Source: Kaistella gelatinilytica
Lineage (GTDB): Bacteria; Bacteroidota; Bacteroidia; Flavobacteriales; Weeksellaceae
NCBI RefSeq assembly: GCF_015679325.1
Contig: NZ_JADPVI010000001.1
Span: 186,001 to 250,000, forward strand
Length of the DNA stretch: 64,000 nucleotides
Reading direction: 5' to 3'
In this document: piece after piece, positions 1 to 8,946 of the stretch
Layout: each line of letters starts with the position of its first letter
How positions within the stretch are numbered: position 1 is the first letter of the stretch
Made by a program: the position numbers and the translations under genes
The notes under the pieces: model-generated
What the model saw: the letters and a program-made list of their open reading frames with translations, nothing else
What the model was told of the DNA's origin: nothing
Database searches by the model: none

Positions 1-660
1 TCTTTTTCCAGCCAACATTAAATCTGTTGCTCTTCTCACTGCATCTACTGCAGATTCTCTACAACCGTATTTGTTATCGAATTTTGATTTTGTAACTGAA
101 TCATTTACGTTGATTGCAGGCATTACCAAAGTTCCGTTTGCCATTCTTTCGTATAATCTGTGAACTCCAGTTGTAGTTTCTTCAGAAAGTCCTTTAATTC
201 CGGCAGTTAATTCCGGATATTTATCGAAAACAAGGTTCGTTAAATCACCACCATCATCTAAGATCAAATTTAATGGTTGTCTGTCTTTTCCGAAAAATAC
301 GGTTTGTTCTATACACCACTCAAATTCTTCCTCAGTCATTCCTTTCCAGGCGTAAACAGGAATTCCTGCTGCTGCGATCGCTGCTGCTGCGTGATCCTGA
401 GTAGAGAAAATATTACATGATGACCAGGTAACATCGGCTCCAAGAGCAACCAAAGTTTCAATTAAAACTGCAGTTTGAATCGTCATGTGAAGACAACCTG
501 CGATTCTTGCTCCTTTCAAAGGTTGAGAAGGACCGTATTCTTCGCGGATCGCCATTAAACCTGGCATTTCTGCTTCGGCTAAATTAATTTCTTTTCTGCC
601 AAATTCTGCTAATGACATGTCCTTCACTTTGTAAGGAACGTATTGTGTTGTAGTTTCCAT
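1..660 (-). CDS. ahcY: S-adenosyl-L-homocysteine hydrolase (N-terminal part, runs off window)
   Basis: Hydrolyses S-adenosylhomocysteine to adenosine and homocysteine, which keeps methyltransferases from product inhibition. The 220 codons present read [20 protein letters not shown] and continue through typical family blocks: [61 protein letters not shown] and [13 protein letters not shown]. The NAD-binding half lies outside the window. The ATG at 660 is the natural start, with a flavobacterial -7 box 19 nt upstream. The gene is open at the window edge and shows no frameshift. Identification is by residues I recognise from the family. Confidence 0.95.
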   Translation of the reverse strand, partial: METTTQYVPYKVKDMSLAEFGRKEINLAEAEMPGLMAIREEYGPSQPLKGARIAGCLHMTIQTAVLIETLVALGADVTWSSCNIFSTQDHAAAAIAAAGIPVYAWKGMTEEEFEWCIEQTVFFGKDRQPLNLILDDGGDLTNLVFDKYPELTAGIKGLSEETTTGVHRLYERMANGTLVMPAINVNDSVTKSKFDNKYGCRESAVDAVRRATDLMLAGKR

Positions 661-679
661 CTATTAAATAAACTTTTTG

Positions 680-687
680 CAAATATA
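680..687 (-). promoter_or_regulatory. -7 box of the ahcY promoter
   Basis: Reads TATATTTG on the minus strand and matches the Bacteroidota TAnnTTTG consensus. It would place the transcript start about 13 nt before the ahcY ATG. No clear -33 TTTG is visible. Confidence 0.55.
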
Positions 688-802
688 CGAAAACCCTTTC
701 TTTATCTAAAATGAGATTATGAAATACTTATTATTACTTAAATCTATGAGTTGATATTTACTAATTGTCAAATTGCTTACTTTTACGATATAATATTTTT
801 TG

Positions 803-1414
803 ATGCCACTTTATAGAGATTTTTCAGATGATAACGCGATGATTCTCCTTTGGAAATATGATGAAAAGGAAGAATTAAATTCTCAATTTTTAGTTGAGGA
901 AGAGAATTATGACAAGATAAAAGATTATCACCCGACTAAAATGAAAGAACTTCTTTTGGTGCGGAAAATTCTGAAATCTGTCTTGCCTGATCACAAAATT
1001 CTCTACCAGGAAAGAACTCCTTATTTATTTCCGAATGATTTTGAAATTTCGGTAACGCATTCTTTTCCTTACGCGGCTTTGGCGATCTCAAAAAATAAAA
1101 TTGGGATCGATATTGAGCCTTTTAATGAAAAGATCAAAAGAATTCAACACAAATTTTTGCATGAAGATGAAGCTGGTTTTATCGAAGAAGAAAAAGAAAT
1201 TGCTTATCTAACGGTGATCTGGTCTTTGAAAGAAAGCCTGTACAAAATTCATCACTCTAATTACTGGTCGCTCAAAAAGCATTATGAAGTAAAACCTTTC
1301 AGTCTGGATTTTCCTTTCAATATTCAGTGCAGAGTCCATGACGAGAAGGTTTCAGATCTTTATAGTGCAAGAGTAGAATTTTTTGAAAATTATTGTTTTA
1401 CTATTGTTGACTGA
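803..1414 (+). CDS. 4'-phosphopantetheinyl transferase superfamily protein
   Basis: Predicted to move the phosphopantetheine arm of coenzyme A onto a carrier-protein serine. The Sfp/AcpS signatures are visible: KIGIDIEPF (Mg-binding Asp and Glu, around residues 100-107) and, about 45 residues later, WSLKESLYK. At 203 residues it is nearer the Sfp/HetI type than the short AcpS type. A TTG lies directly before the chosen ATG at 803, and I prefer the ATG. The last 25 nt overlap the convergent FUSC gene. The carrier protein acted on cannot be told from the sequence; flavobacteria use such enzymes for fatty-acid, flexirubin or siderophore carriers. Confidence 0.85.
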   Translation: MPLYRDFSDDNAMILLWKYDEKEELNSQFLVEEENYDKIKDYHPTKMKELLLVRKILKSVLPDHKILYQERTPYLFPNDFEISVTHSFPYAALAISKNKIGIDIEPFNEKIKRIQHKFLHEDEAGFIEEEKEIAYLTVIWSLKESLYKIHHSNYWSLKKHYEVKPFSLDFPFNIQCRVHDEKVSDLYSARVEFFENYCFTIVD

Positions 1415-3651
1415 TGTTCCGGTTCTATTTTTTCCGCCCCTTTTCTTTGTTCTTTGGCAACGTCGTAGATCAGTTCCAAGATTTCCTGTAAATTTTTCAA
1501 TTCTGTGAGATGCGTGATTCGGTTGGGATCGCGCAGATTAGAAATTTCATTTTCGGTAATTTCTTTTTTTCGAATTTCCATTAATTTTTCTACAGAATCT
1601 TCTGGCTTCAGAGCGCTTTCTTCTCTAATGTTTTCATGAAATTTCTCCTGTTCCAGAAGTAAACTCGTTCGCAATAATTCAGCAGAAATTTTACGCTTCC
1701 AACTTTCAAAATCGATCTCTGGATAATCTTTCGCAGATTTTGGATATTGAGAGAATGATGCGATATAAGCCGTTATCAAATGCGCCGTATTCACAAACTG
1801 ATGAATATTTTCGAGTTTTTTCTGCTGATTTTTGGGATCAGAAATCATTCGCTGGAAATTGTCAGAAAGATTGGCCAAGTCGATCACAGCATCTTTCCTT
1901 CGCAATTTGTATTCTTGAATTGCAGTGTTTTTATCATTAAAGAAATTCATGACCGCCGTGAAATATTTTAAATTGCTTTTCGCGGCTTTCTTCATTAAAT
2001 CTAAATTCTGGGTATGTTCCCAAACCGGCAAGATGAAATAAGAAACTCCGAAAGCTACAATTCCGCCTATCGCTGTATCGAGAATTCTGTCTTTAAAAAT
2101 CAGATTTACGTTTCCGGGTTTCAGAAAATTGAAACTTAAGAACACATAAATTGTCATAAAGAAAACTGCCCAAAAATAATTGGCTTTCAAAAAACTAAAG
2201 CACAAGATCATATTTAACATCAATAATGCAAAAAGAAAAGCGGTGTTCGAAATTCCAAATAAAATAAGATAGGCTACGACTGCACCTGCGACGGTACCGT
2301 ATAAACGCAAAAGATTTCGATGTTTGGTGGTGGAATAAGCCGGTCGCATGATGGCAACGATCGTAATTAAGATCCAGTAAGAATGACCAATGCCGAGGAA
2401 TTCTAACTTAGAAAATAAATAACCGATCAATAATGCCAGAACGATTCGGATCGAATGCCGGAACTGCGATGATTTCAAGGAAAAATTATTCCATAAAACC
2501 TTTAAATTTAATTTTTGAGTGCTCGGCAAGAATTTCTCCAGATCTAAACCTGTTGACAGACTTTTTGCCAACTTTTGATCCTGGCTGAACACTTTGTAAA
2601 TGGTTTTTACTTCGTCTGTAAGGTCTGTGATACGGACTAAAATTAACCGCATTACCATAAAGTTTTCCAAATTACCGGAGTTCAATTTCTGATTGCGCAA
2701 GTCAAAATATTCTTCAAAAAGTTTATTGAGTTCGTCTTCAATTTGTAGAATAGGTTTTGCTTTGGAGCCACTTTGCAGTGCAATTCCGATATTGCTTAGT
2801 TCCTCCGAAAGTTTTTCCAGGTATAAACTGATTGATTTTAAAAAACCGGTGTCACCGAAACTCTCCTGAACTTTATTATAATCACTGTCTGAAGTCATTA
2901 ACTTCTCATGAAGATCGATGGAGTTGAGAAACATCAACATCAATAATCTGCTGGTCGTCGTTGATTCATTGACGATTTTTCGTGTTTTGAAAACAGTTTC
3001 CCGCGTTTCTTCCTGTAGATTTTTAATTTTGATCTGTTCTGCAATTACTTCCGAATATAAACTGGCAAAATCAGGTTTGTCGAGGTAGAATTTAGATTTT
3101 ATTTTCAGATAATCCGCAAGGAGAAGATAATTTTCGCCGATCATTTGTCCTGCTAATTTGTAGGGCTGAATTCGGGAAACTACAAGGAAAATAAGGAGAT
3201 AACAGATAGAACCGGCTAAAAAGATGAGGGAACTTTTAATAATATTTGTACCTGTCAAATGACCATCAATAAAAATCGCCAAAACGACCAGAGATAAAGA
3301 ACCGACTGCAGCAAGTCTTTGTCCGTAAACACCAATGATGGAAAAAAATAATCCAAAAACAACTATTTCTATATAAATAAGTGGCGGATAATCTTTAATA
3401 ATACTCGCAATAAGCGCCACAAAAAAGAAGCACACAATGGCAAGAATCAGAGAGTTCCTTCTTCTCACAAAAGGGCCCGGTTGATCTGTTAATCCTACAA
3501 AACTCGTTGCAAGAGGGAAGAGAAAGAACTCTTTGAGCAAGCCGAAATAAGCGAAAATAATGCTTGGAACTACGATTGCCAAAGTAATTCGCACTGCCGA
3601 AAAGATATACTGGCTCGTTGCAAATTTTTTAAATTCTGTGGCGTAATTCAT
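1390..3651 (-). CDS. FUSC/YccS-family inner-membrane protein
   Basis: A 753-residue protein with two hydrophobic blocks of several membrane helices, about residues 15-160 and 400-545. Each is followed by a long charged, partly coiled-coil cytoplasmic region. This duplicated arrangement is that of the YccS/FUSC (aromatic-acid exporter-like) family. The block ILITIVAIMRPAYSTTKHRN followed by LRLYGTVAGAVVAYL is a recognisable piece of the second FUSC domain. The transport substrate is unknown; family members have been linked to efflux of aromatic acids. It is a single gene, separated from porV by a terminator and convergent with the phosphopantetheinyl transferase gene. Confidence 0.8.
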   Translation of the reverse strand: MNYATEFKKFATSQYIFSAVRITLAIVVPSIIFAYFGLLKEFFLFPLATSFVGLTDQPGPFVRRRNSLILAIVCFFFVALIASIIKDYPPLIYIEIVVFGLFFSIIGVYGQRLAAVGSLSLVVLAIFIDGHLTGTNIIKSSLIFLAGSICYLLIFLVVSRIQPYKLAGQMIGENYLLLADYLKIKSKFYLDKPDFASLYSEVIAEQIKIKNLQEETRETVFKTRKIVNESTTTSRLLMLMFLNSIDLHEKLMTSDSDYNKVQESFGDTGFLKSISLYLEKLSEELSNIGIALQSGSKAKPILQIEDELNKLFEEYFDLRNQKLNSGNLENFMVMRLILVRITDLTDEVKTIYKVFSQDQKLAKSLSTGLDLEKFLPSTQKLNLKVLWNNFSLKSSQFRHSIRIVLALLIGYLFSKLEFLGIGHSYWILITIVAIMRPAYSTTKHRNLLRLYGTVAGAVVAYLILFGISNTAFLFALLMLNMILCFSFLKANYFWAVFFMTIYVFLSFNFLKPGNVNLIFKDRILDTAIGGIVAFGVSYFILPVWEHTQNLDLMKKAAKSNLKYFTAVMNFFNDKNTAIQEYKLRRKDAVIDLANLSDNFQRMISDPKNQQKKLENIHQFVNTAHLITAYIASFSQYPKSAKDYPEIDFESWKRKISAELLRTSLLLEQEKFHENIREESALKPEDSVEKLMEIRKKEITENEISNLRDPNRITHLTELKNLQEILELIYDVAKEQRKGAEKIEPEHQSTIVKQ

Positions 3652-3675
3652 TATGTAAATTTAGGAGTTTAAGGT

Positions 3676-3705
3676 ATAAAAAAAGTCTCAATTTCTTGAG
3701 ACTTT
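3676..3705 (-). terminator. Intrinsic terminator after porV
   Basis: A 10-bp stem AAAGTCTCAA/TTGAGACTTT (3682-3691 with 3696-3705) and a 4-nt loop, followed on the minus strand by a T run. It separates the porU-porV operon from the FUSC gene. Confidence 0.8.
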
Positions 3706-3727
3706 ATTATTTTAAAATTGAGAAGAA

Positions 3728-4852
3728 TTAATAGTCTTGTGAATTTGAAGAATCTTCTCCAATATTCCATGTTAATCCGAATCTCAAAGTATTATCTAAA
3801 GCTGAATTAACTTTGGATGTATTGATTAAATAAGACATATCTAAACCGAAAGACTGGTATTTAAGACCAACCCCAACTGTTGCGTATTGTCTAGCTCCCT
3901 GTTCTTCACTTTCATGAAAATAACCACCTCTTATGGCGAAAGCATTGTCGTACTCATATTCTACAGCTCCACTAAACATTAAACTTTTTTGGTTGCTGAA
4001 TGATTTTCCGATGCCATCAAGTACACCAACATTGGGAACGTTCCCCGTATTATCAGGTCCCGGAACCAAAATTTTTGAAGCTTCGAAATTTAATCCTACA
4101 CGGTTTAGATCATCAACAAACAAATCGTAACCTGCACCTAACCTTGCCATGGTTGGAAGGTATGATCTAGATTCGTCGTTACCAGTATAATCTAACCTTG
4201 GTCCTAAATTCTGTATAGCAAAACCACCTCTCGCACGACCTTCAAAGTCATTAATACTTGCATGTTTCGGAGACATATAATATCCTGAAACATCTACTGC
4301 GAAAGAGTTTGCAGGCTTCAAAGTATTATCGGAGTTGAAACCACCCGACAAATCTGAACGGATAAATCTACCTGTAACTGCCATTGAATAATTATCGGTA
4401 AGCTTTAAACCATAAGCAACATCAATTGAAAATTCATTTGGTTTTGCTGTACCTAACTGAACTACTTCATTTCCAACATAATCTGTAAGATCTACAGAAC
4501 CCATGTTGAAATAATAGATACTCGCAGAGATCGTTGATCTCTCTTCATCGCCCAAAAATTGGTGATAAGCACCATAAAGTAGAAATACATCATTGGTCAA
4601 TTTACCCATGTAAGGAGTATAATTAATTCCGATCGCAGAAGTTGTTTTGCTGAATGGATATTTTGCGGCATTCCAAAACTGAGAGAAGGCATCAGTCGTC
4701 GTTGCAACTCCCTGATCTCCCATTCCTCCTGCTCTTGCATCTGGAGAAATCCGTAGAAAAGGTGCACCGGTAAGAACTGGCTGAATCTGCGAATACGCCA
4801 CAACACTCAATCCTAATCCTAATCCTAAAAATAGTTTTTTAGTCAATGTCAT
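3728..4852 (-). CDS. porV: Type IX secretion outer-membrane protein PorV (LptO)
   Basis: Outer-membrane beta-barrel (FadL-like fold) that picks up cargo from the SprA translocon and delivers it to the PorU sortase. The 374-residue protein starts with a signal peptide (MTLTKKLFLGLGLGLSVVAY, cut after SQ). It then shows the PorV block PFLRISPDARAGGMGDQGVA and FWNAAKYPF, followed by alternating amphipathic strands to a C-terminal FGLTWNIG strand. It lies 26 bp downstream of porU on the same strand, so the two are probably cotranscribed, as in Flavobacterium johnsoniae. A terminator follows. Confidence 0.95.
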   Translation of the reverse strand: MTLTKKLFLGLGLGLSVVAYSQIQPVLTGAPFLRISPDARAGGMGDQGVATTTDAFSQFWNAAKYPFSKTTSAIGINYTPYMGKLTNDVFLLYGAYHQFLGDEERSTISASIYYFNMGSVDLTDYVGNEVVQLGTAKPNEFSIDVAYGLKLTDNYSMAVTGRFIRSDLSGGFNSDNTLKPANSFAVDVSGYYMSPKHASINDFEGRARGGFAIQNLGPRLDYTGNDESRSYLPTMARLGAGYDLFVDDLNRVGLNFEASKILVPGPDNTGNVPNVGVLDGIGKSFSNQKSLMFSGAVEYEYDNAFAIRGGYFHESEEQGARQYATVGVGLKYQSFGLDMSYLINTSKVNSALDNTLRFGLTWNIGEDSSNSQDY

Positions 4853-4878
4853 AAAGTAAATTTTTTATCGTTATTTTT

Positions 4879-7800
4879 TTATTTTAATAGAACCATTTTC
4901 TCTACTGCCGTTGCAGTACCCTTACATTTATCTTGATTCTGGCTTTTTGCAAATATTTTAAAAATATAAGTTCCTTTTCCAACTGCGTCACCAAAATCAT
5001 CATTACCATCCCATTCAATCGCAGTTCGCGGTGTTCTAAACCCCTGGAAAAAAGGTTCTGCCGTCACGGAGGTGCTTATTGTTTTTACTAATTTCCCTGT
5101 GATGGTATAGATCTGTACATTTACATCTAATATATCATCGCAGTTATGTTCAAACTGAACATAGGTTTTGTTCGTAAAAGGATTTGGCCAATTTAATAAT
5201 TTATTAACTACTAAATTTTGGTTGGTTTCATCCTTAACTACAAAGTTTAACGTTTCAGTTGTAGAATTATTGTTGATGTCCCAAACTTTAAAACTTAATT
5301 GATGAGCTCCCGGTGCTAAGTTACGGAAAGGATAGCTGACATTTCCCTTTTGGTAATCTTTAAGCGAAGCATCAGTACAGCCATTTCCGTCCCCGGAAAA
5401 ATAGAAGTCATTGAGTACAACGGTATCTACAATTTTACCATCTAAAATCGTGGTGATGTCGTGACCAATACCAGAACCTGTTGAGTTAATTCCCTTATCA
5501 TCATTGACGCAAGCGAGAAGCAAAGGGTTTTGATCCGTAATTCCGCCATCTGCAAAATTGGTATTGTTCATGTACAATTTTACTTTCGGTGGAGTAGTAT
5601 CGTTAATACCATCTGGATTAATTCCCCCAACCTTTTGAATCTGATTATTAAAAACATCAAATACTTTATTGTCAGCGTAGGCTAAAATTCTTCCGTCTCC
5701 AATTTCGTAATTAATATCTTTAGGCACATAAAATTCAACCGCGAAAACACCATTTACAGCAAGACCTGAAGATTTTACGATAGGACCATTTTCCTCTGAA
5801 AAATTAAGAACGGGTGTCATCTTCGGCTCATTGTCGTTATTTAATGTTTTCTTATTTAATCTCTTATCAAAGATATTAATTGCAACTCTGCCATTAAATG
5901 AGGTATCTATTGTACCATCTGCTTTATTAATATGCCCTTTAACGGTTACAAAATCAAGCGCGCGTAATTGTCCCGAAACTGGTGATTCAATCTGGTCAAT
6001 ATTGAGCAATCTTTTTGGGCGACTCAATTTCATTGCAGGATCTCCGAGATAATTTACTTTCAAATGGTTCGCATTTGTCTTCTTTTCTATTTTTGCTTTT
6101 AAAAATGCATCGCCAAGATTAGTGAAATCATCATTGACCAATTCAAAGATATGCTTGGTGAAAATTTGGGTAAATTCTTCGCCATAACCTACACCAATTG
6201 CACGGCTCGATGTAATCATTATTGCAGCGCCGCCTTGTTTTGATTTGATAACCTGTTCTCCTGCCGAAAATGTAGCAGGATCATCCCATAAAGTGAATTC
6301 ACAAGTGATTGTAGAAACTAAAGGAAAACGCGTGTAAACGTTGTTGTAATTATTAAAATTCTGAATTTGATCAATTGTTAGTACTCGTTCCTGCGCCCAA
6401 CCATTAATTCCTCCATGTCCGAAATAAAAGAGATAAAGACTGTTCCCAACATCATTAGAGATCGCTTGGTTAACCTGCGGATATCTTTGTCCACCCGCAG
6501 AAGTTTGAGCAGTGAAAGCGTCCAGATATAATTTCCGAACATTATATTCTTTTCTTAAAGTACCTGCTTCAAAATTATTGACCAGCGAAATGTTCATCGT
6601 ATTGTGGAACGGAACTAAATTATCTGCATCATCATCTACGACAAAATCAAGTTTCATCCGCCATTCCCCAAAAGGGGTTGATTGTCCGGGAAGTGCATTG
6701 GTATATGCAAGCGTTTTATCAATCAACAATTTGGCTTCGGAAATATTTGCTGCAGGTAATCTACCGACTGGTAGATCGGGTAGGGTATCAGACAAAGCAT
6801 ACGTAGAAGGGCTTTGCAATGAAGTCATTCCGTAATAATCATCTGTCACAAAAGAATCGGCATAATTTCCACTCTCTTCACTTTCGTAAGACGGAATAAT
6901 GTCTGACCCGGGGTTATTTTTCCCCTTGTAATCGTAAGAAGTATCACCAAGAATAAATAAATATTTTAATTTTCCACCTGGCGTATTGAGTTTCGTCGCG
7001 AAATCCCGAACTGCGGTAATATCTTTGCTGCCACTGCTGAATTCATTGTAAATTTTATTGATGTCGACTACAGCAACATTATATTTATTTTGATAGAAAT
7101 TTGCAAGTCGTTGTGCCTGACCCATCATTTGCGGAACCGTGATCATCAAATAATCAATATTTTGTAATCCTGCGAGATCCTGATTTTCGATTTTTCCAAC
7201 AAAAGAAGGTGCGAACGCATCACTGCTTTTAAATGCTACAAATTCGTTGACGAAAATATTATTGTTGGCGTTATAACCAAAAGCAAAATTCGATGTACTT
7301 CCGGATTTATTTACTTTTTTAGTGACATTGGTGATGTCGGAAACTTGCCATATTTGCTCTACAGAAGAGGCATCTGCAAGATTGAATGTGTAAGTGGTTC
7401 CACTTCCTTCATTAATATCATATCTCCGGAAATTCATCTGGGAGTTATTAAATTTTAAGTCCTCTTTATATTGAACCTCGGCGTAATCAAAATAAAATTT
7501 CCCATTCGGATTGCTGGACGTATTTGGCAGATAATTGAAAGTTAAAGTGTTTCCCTGTAAATTTGTAATGGTACCGGCAAACACTTTAGGGATGACAAAT
7601 TCCTTTATTTCGTCTGAAGGAATCGCAGATATCTCTGAGTTTAAACCATTAATATTTCGTGTGATACTGTTTCCACTGGATTGGTAACCAATAACTCTGG
7701 TTCTGTATTTAATGACATCTGTAGATTGGATCGGGGATTTTGTAGTAAATGAAACCGCTTTACTTCCAGAAAATGAATCGCCTGTCCAGATTCTTCCGAT

Positions 7801-8784
7801 TTTCATCAGATTAAATTTCTCCTCATTAATATACTGATAATCGTCATAACGACTAATGATATTCCCATTCACCGCTTCGTCCATTTCCTGGATTCTTTTT
7901 CCGGGGCCTAAATCAAAATTGATAAAGTAGTAGGCGAAATCATCATATATATTGATGAAATTATTTGATTTTTCAGTTCTGGTATCTATTCGGCGGTTTC
8001 CGTTTCCATTTGAATTTCCATCAGATTTATAAATATTGTAACCGTTTGGACCTTGAGCGTAAAAAAGTGCATAATCGTCATCGTTCCAAACACCATCATT
8101 TTCACCAATTACTTGAATCGCATCTTCCTGTAAAGCAGAAAATCGTGTATCCAGATTATGTTCAGGCAACATTAATCCCCCATTTCCATAAATTCTGAAA
8201 TTTTTCGGATTGATATTGGAAGGATTAATGCCATTGTCACGCAAAAATTTCGACGTGATCTTGAAAACCCCGGATTTATCGACTTTAATTTTATAGAAAT
8301 TTCCTGATTTTAAAGGATTATCGTTAGATCCAATTTTACCAGTTATTGATAATGCCGGATTCGCGTTTCCACCGCTTACAATACTAAAAGAAACCAATCG
8401 GAAAAGATTGTCTTTTTCTAATTTTAAGGTAGAGACTCTAATATTTGTCGTTTTTTCCTGAGTGTAAGGATCGGTATAATAGGAAACTGATGATTTTTCC
8501 TGCATCGGAATGCTGGACGTACTTACTTCAAAAATTTCTTTTGAGGTTATTTTTTCCCAAACAAAATTCCCTATTTTTTGATTACCACCCGAAAATTTTT
8601 CACTGGAACGAAAAAAGATAGAACCTTCTTCGTAAGCAAAACCTTCATTGGTAAAATATGGGACGGTTGTTTTATAACTTCCAAAATCAATGACTTTGCT
8701 TCCATTCCATTGAATATTAATGGTTTGTGCAGCAGCAAAAGAGAAAAACAAACTGGTTAAGACAAGAGTTAAGATGCGTTTCAT
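4879..8784 (-). CDS. porU: Type IX secretion sortase PorU (C25 gingipain-like)
   Basis: Cell-surface cysteine peptidase that removes the C-terminal signal of T9SS cargo and, in Porphyromonas gingivalis, attaches the cargo to A-LPS. The 1301-residue protein has a signal peptide (about 1-19), a long N-terminal beta-rich region and a C25 peptidase domain. His790 in FGHGGING and Cys828 in STITCEF are the predicted catalytic pair. Immunoglobulin-like C-terminal modules follow, including LNWPNPFTN and a GKGTYIFKIFAKS strand near the end. The length is normal for flavobacterial PorU. It is first gene of the porU-porV operon and divergent from gldJ. Confidence 0.95.
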   Translation of the reverse strand: MKRILTLVLTSLFFSFAAAQTINIQWNGSKVIDFGSYKTTVPYFTNEGFAYEEGSIFFRSSEKFSGGNQKIGNFVWEKITSKEIFEVSTSSIPMQEKSSVSYYTDPYTQEKTTNIRVSTLKLEKDNLFRLVSFSIVSGGNANPALSITGKIGSNDNPLKSGNFYKIKVDKSGVFKITSKFLRDNGINPSNINPKNFRIYGNGGLMLPEHNLDTRFSALQEDAIQVIGENDGVWNDDDYALFYAQGPNGYNIYKSDGNSNGNGNRRIDTRTEKSNNFINIYDDFAYYFINFDLGPGKRIQEMDEAVNGNIISRYDDYQYINEEKFNLMKIGRIWTGDSFSGSKAVSFTTKSPIQSTDVIKYRTRVIGYQSSGNSITRNINGLNSEISAIPSDEIKEFVIPKVFAGTITNLQGNTLTFNYLPNTSSNPNGKFYFDYAEVQYKEDLKFNNSQMNFRRYDINEGSGTTYTFNLADASSVEQIWQVSDITNVTKKVNKSGSTSNFAFGYNANNNIFVNEFVAFKSSDAFAPSFVGKIENQDLAGLQNIDYLMITVPQMMGQAQRLANFYQNKYNVAVVDINKIYNEFSSGSKDITAVRDFATKLNTPGGKLKYLFILGDTSYDYKGKNNPGSDIIPSYESEESGNYADSFVTDDYYGMTSLQSPSTYALSDTLPDLPVGRLPAANISEAKLLIDKTLAYTNALPGQSTPFGEWRMKLDFVVDDDADNLVPFHNTMNISLVNNFEAGTLRKEYNVRKLYLDAFTAQTSAGGQRYPQVNQAISNDVGNSLYLFYFGHGGINGWAQERVLTIDQIQNFNNYNNVYTRFPLVSTITCEFTLWDDPATFSAGEQVIKSKQGGAAIMITSSRAIGVGYGEEFTQIFTKHIFELVNDDFTNLGDAFLKAKIEKKTNANHLKVNYLGDPAMKLSRPKRLLNIDQIESPVSGQLRALDFVTVKGHINKADGTIDTSFNGRVAINIFDKRLNKKTLNNDNEPKMTPVLNFSEENGPIVKSSGLAVNGVFAVEFYVPKDINYEIGDGRILAYADNKVFDVFNNQIQKVGGINPDGINDTTPPKVKLYMNNTNFADGGITDQNPLLLACVNDDKGINSTGSGIGHDITTILDGKIVDTVVLNDFYFSGDGNGCTDASLKDYQKGNVSYPFRNLAPGAHQLSFKVWDINNNSTTETLNFVVKDETNQNLVVNKLLNWPNPFTNKTYVQFEHNCDDILDVNVQIYTITGKLVKTISTSVTAEPFFQGFRTPRTAIEWDGNDDFGDAVGKGTYIFKIFAKSQNQDKCKGTATAVEKMVLLK

Positions 8785-8946
8785 GTGGTGTATAGTTTCA
8801 CGGATACAAATTAAACGAAAAATAATAAATAATAATATGGTACAATAAAATTAAATTGTTAACGTTTTCCAAAAAAATCAATATTATAATTTGATTTATA
8901 AGATTATTTCTTTTTTCTTTGTACTTTGATAAATTCGATATAAACT

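Noticed and set aside
6512-6835. A 107-codon plus-strand ORF inside porU
   Set aside because: Antisense to the conserved C25 domain of porU, with no family features of its own.
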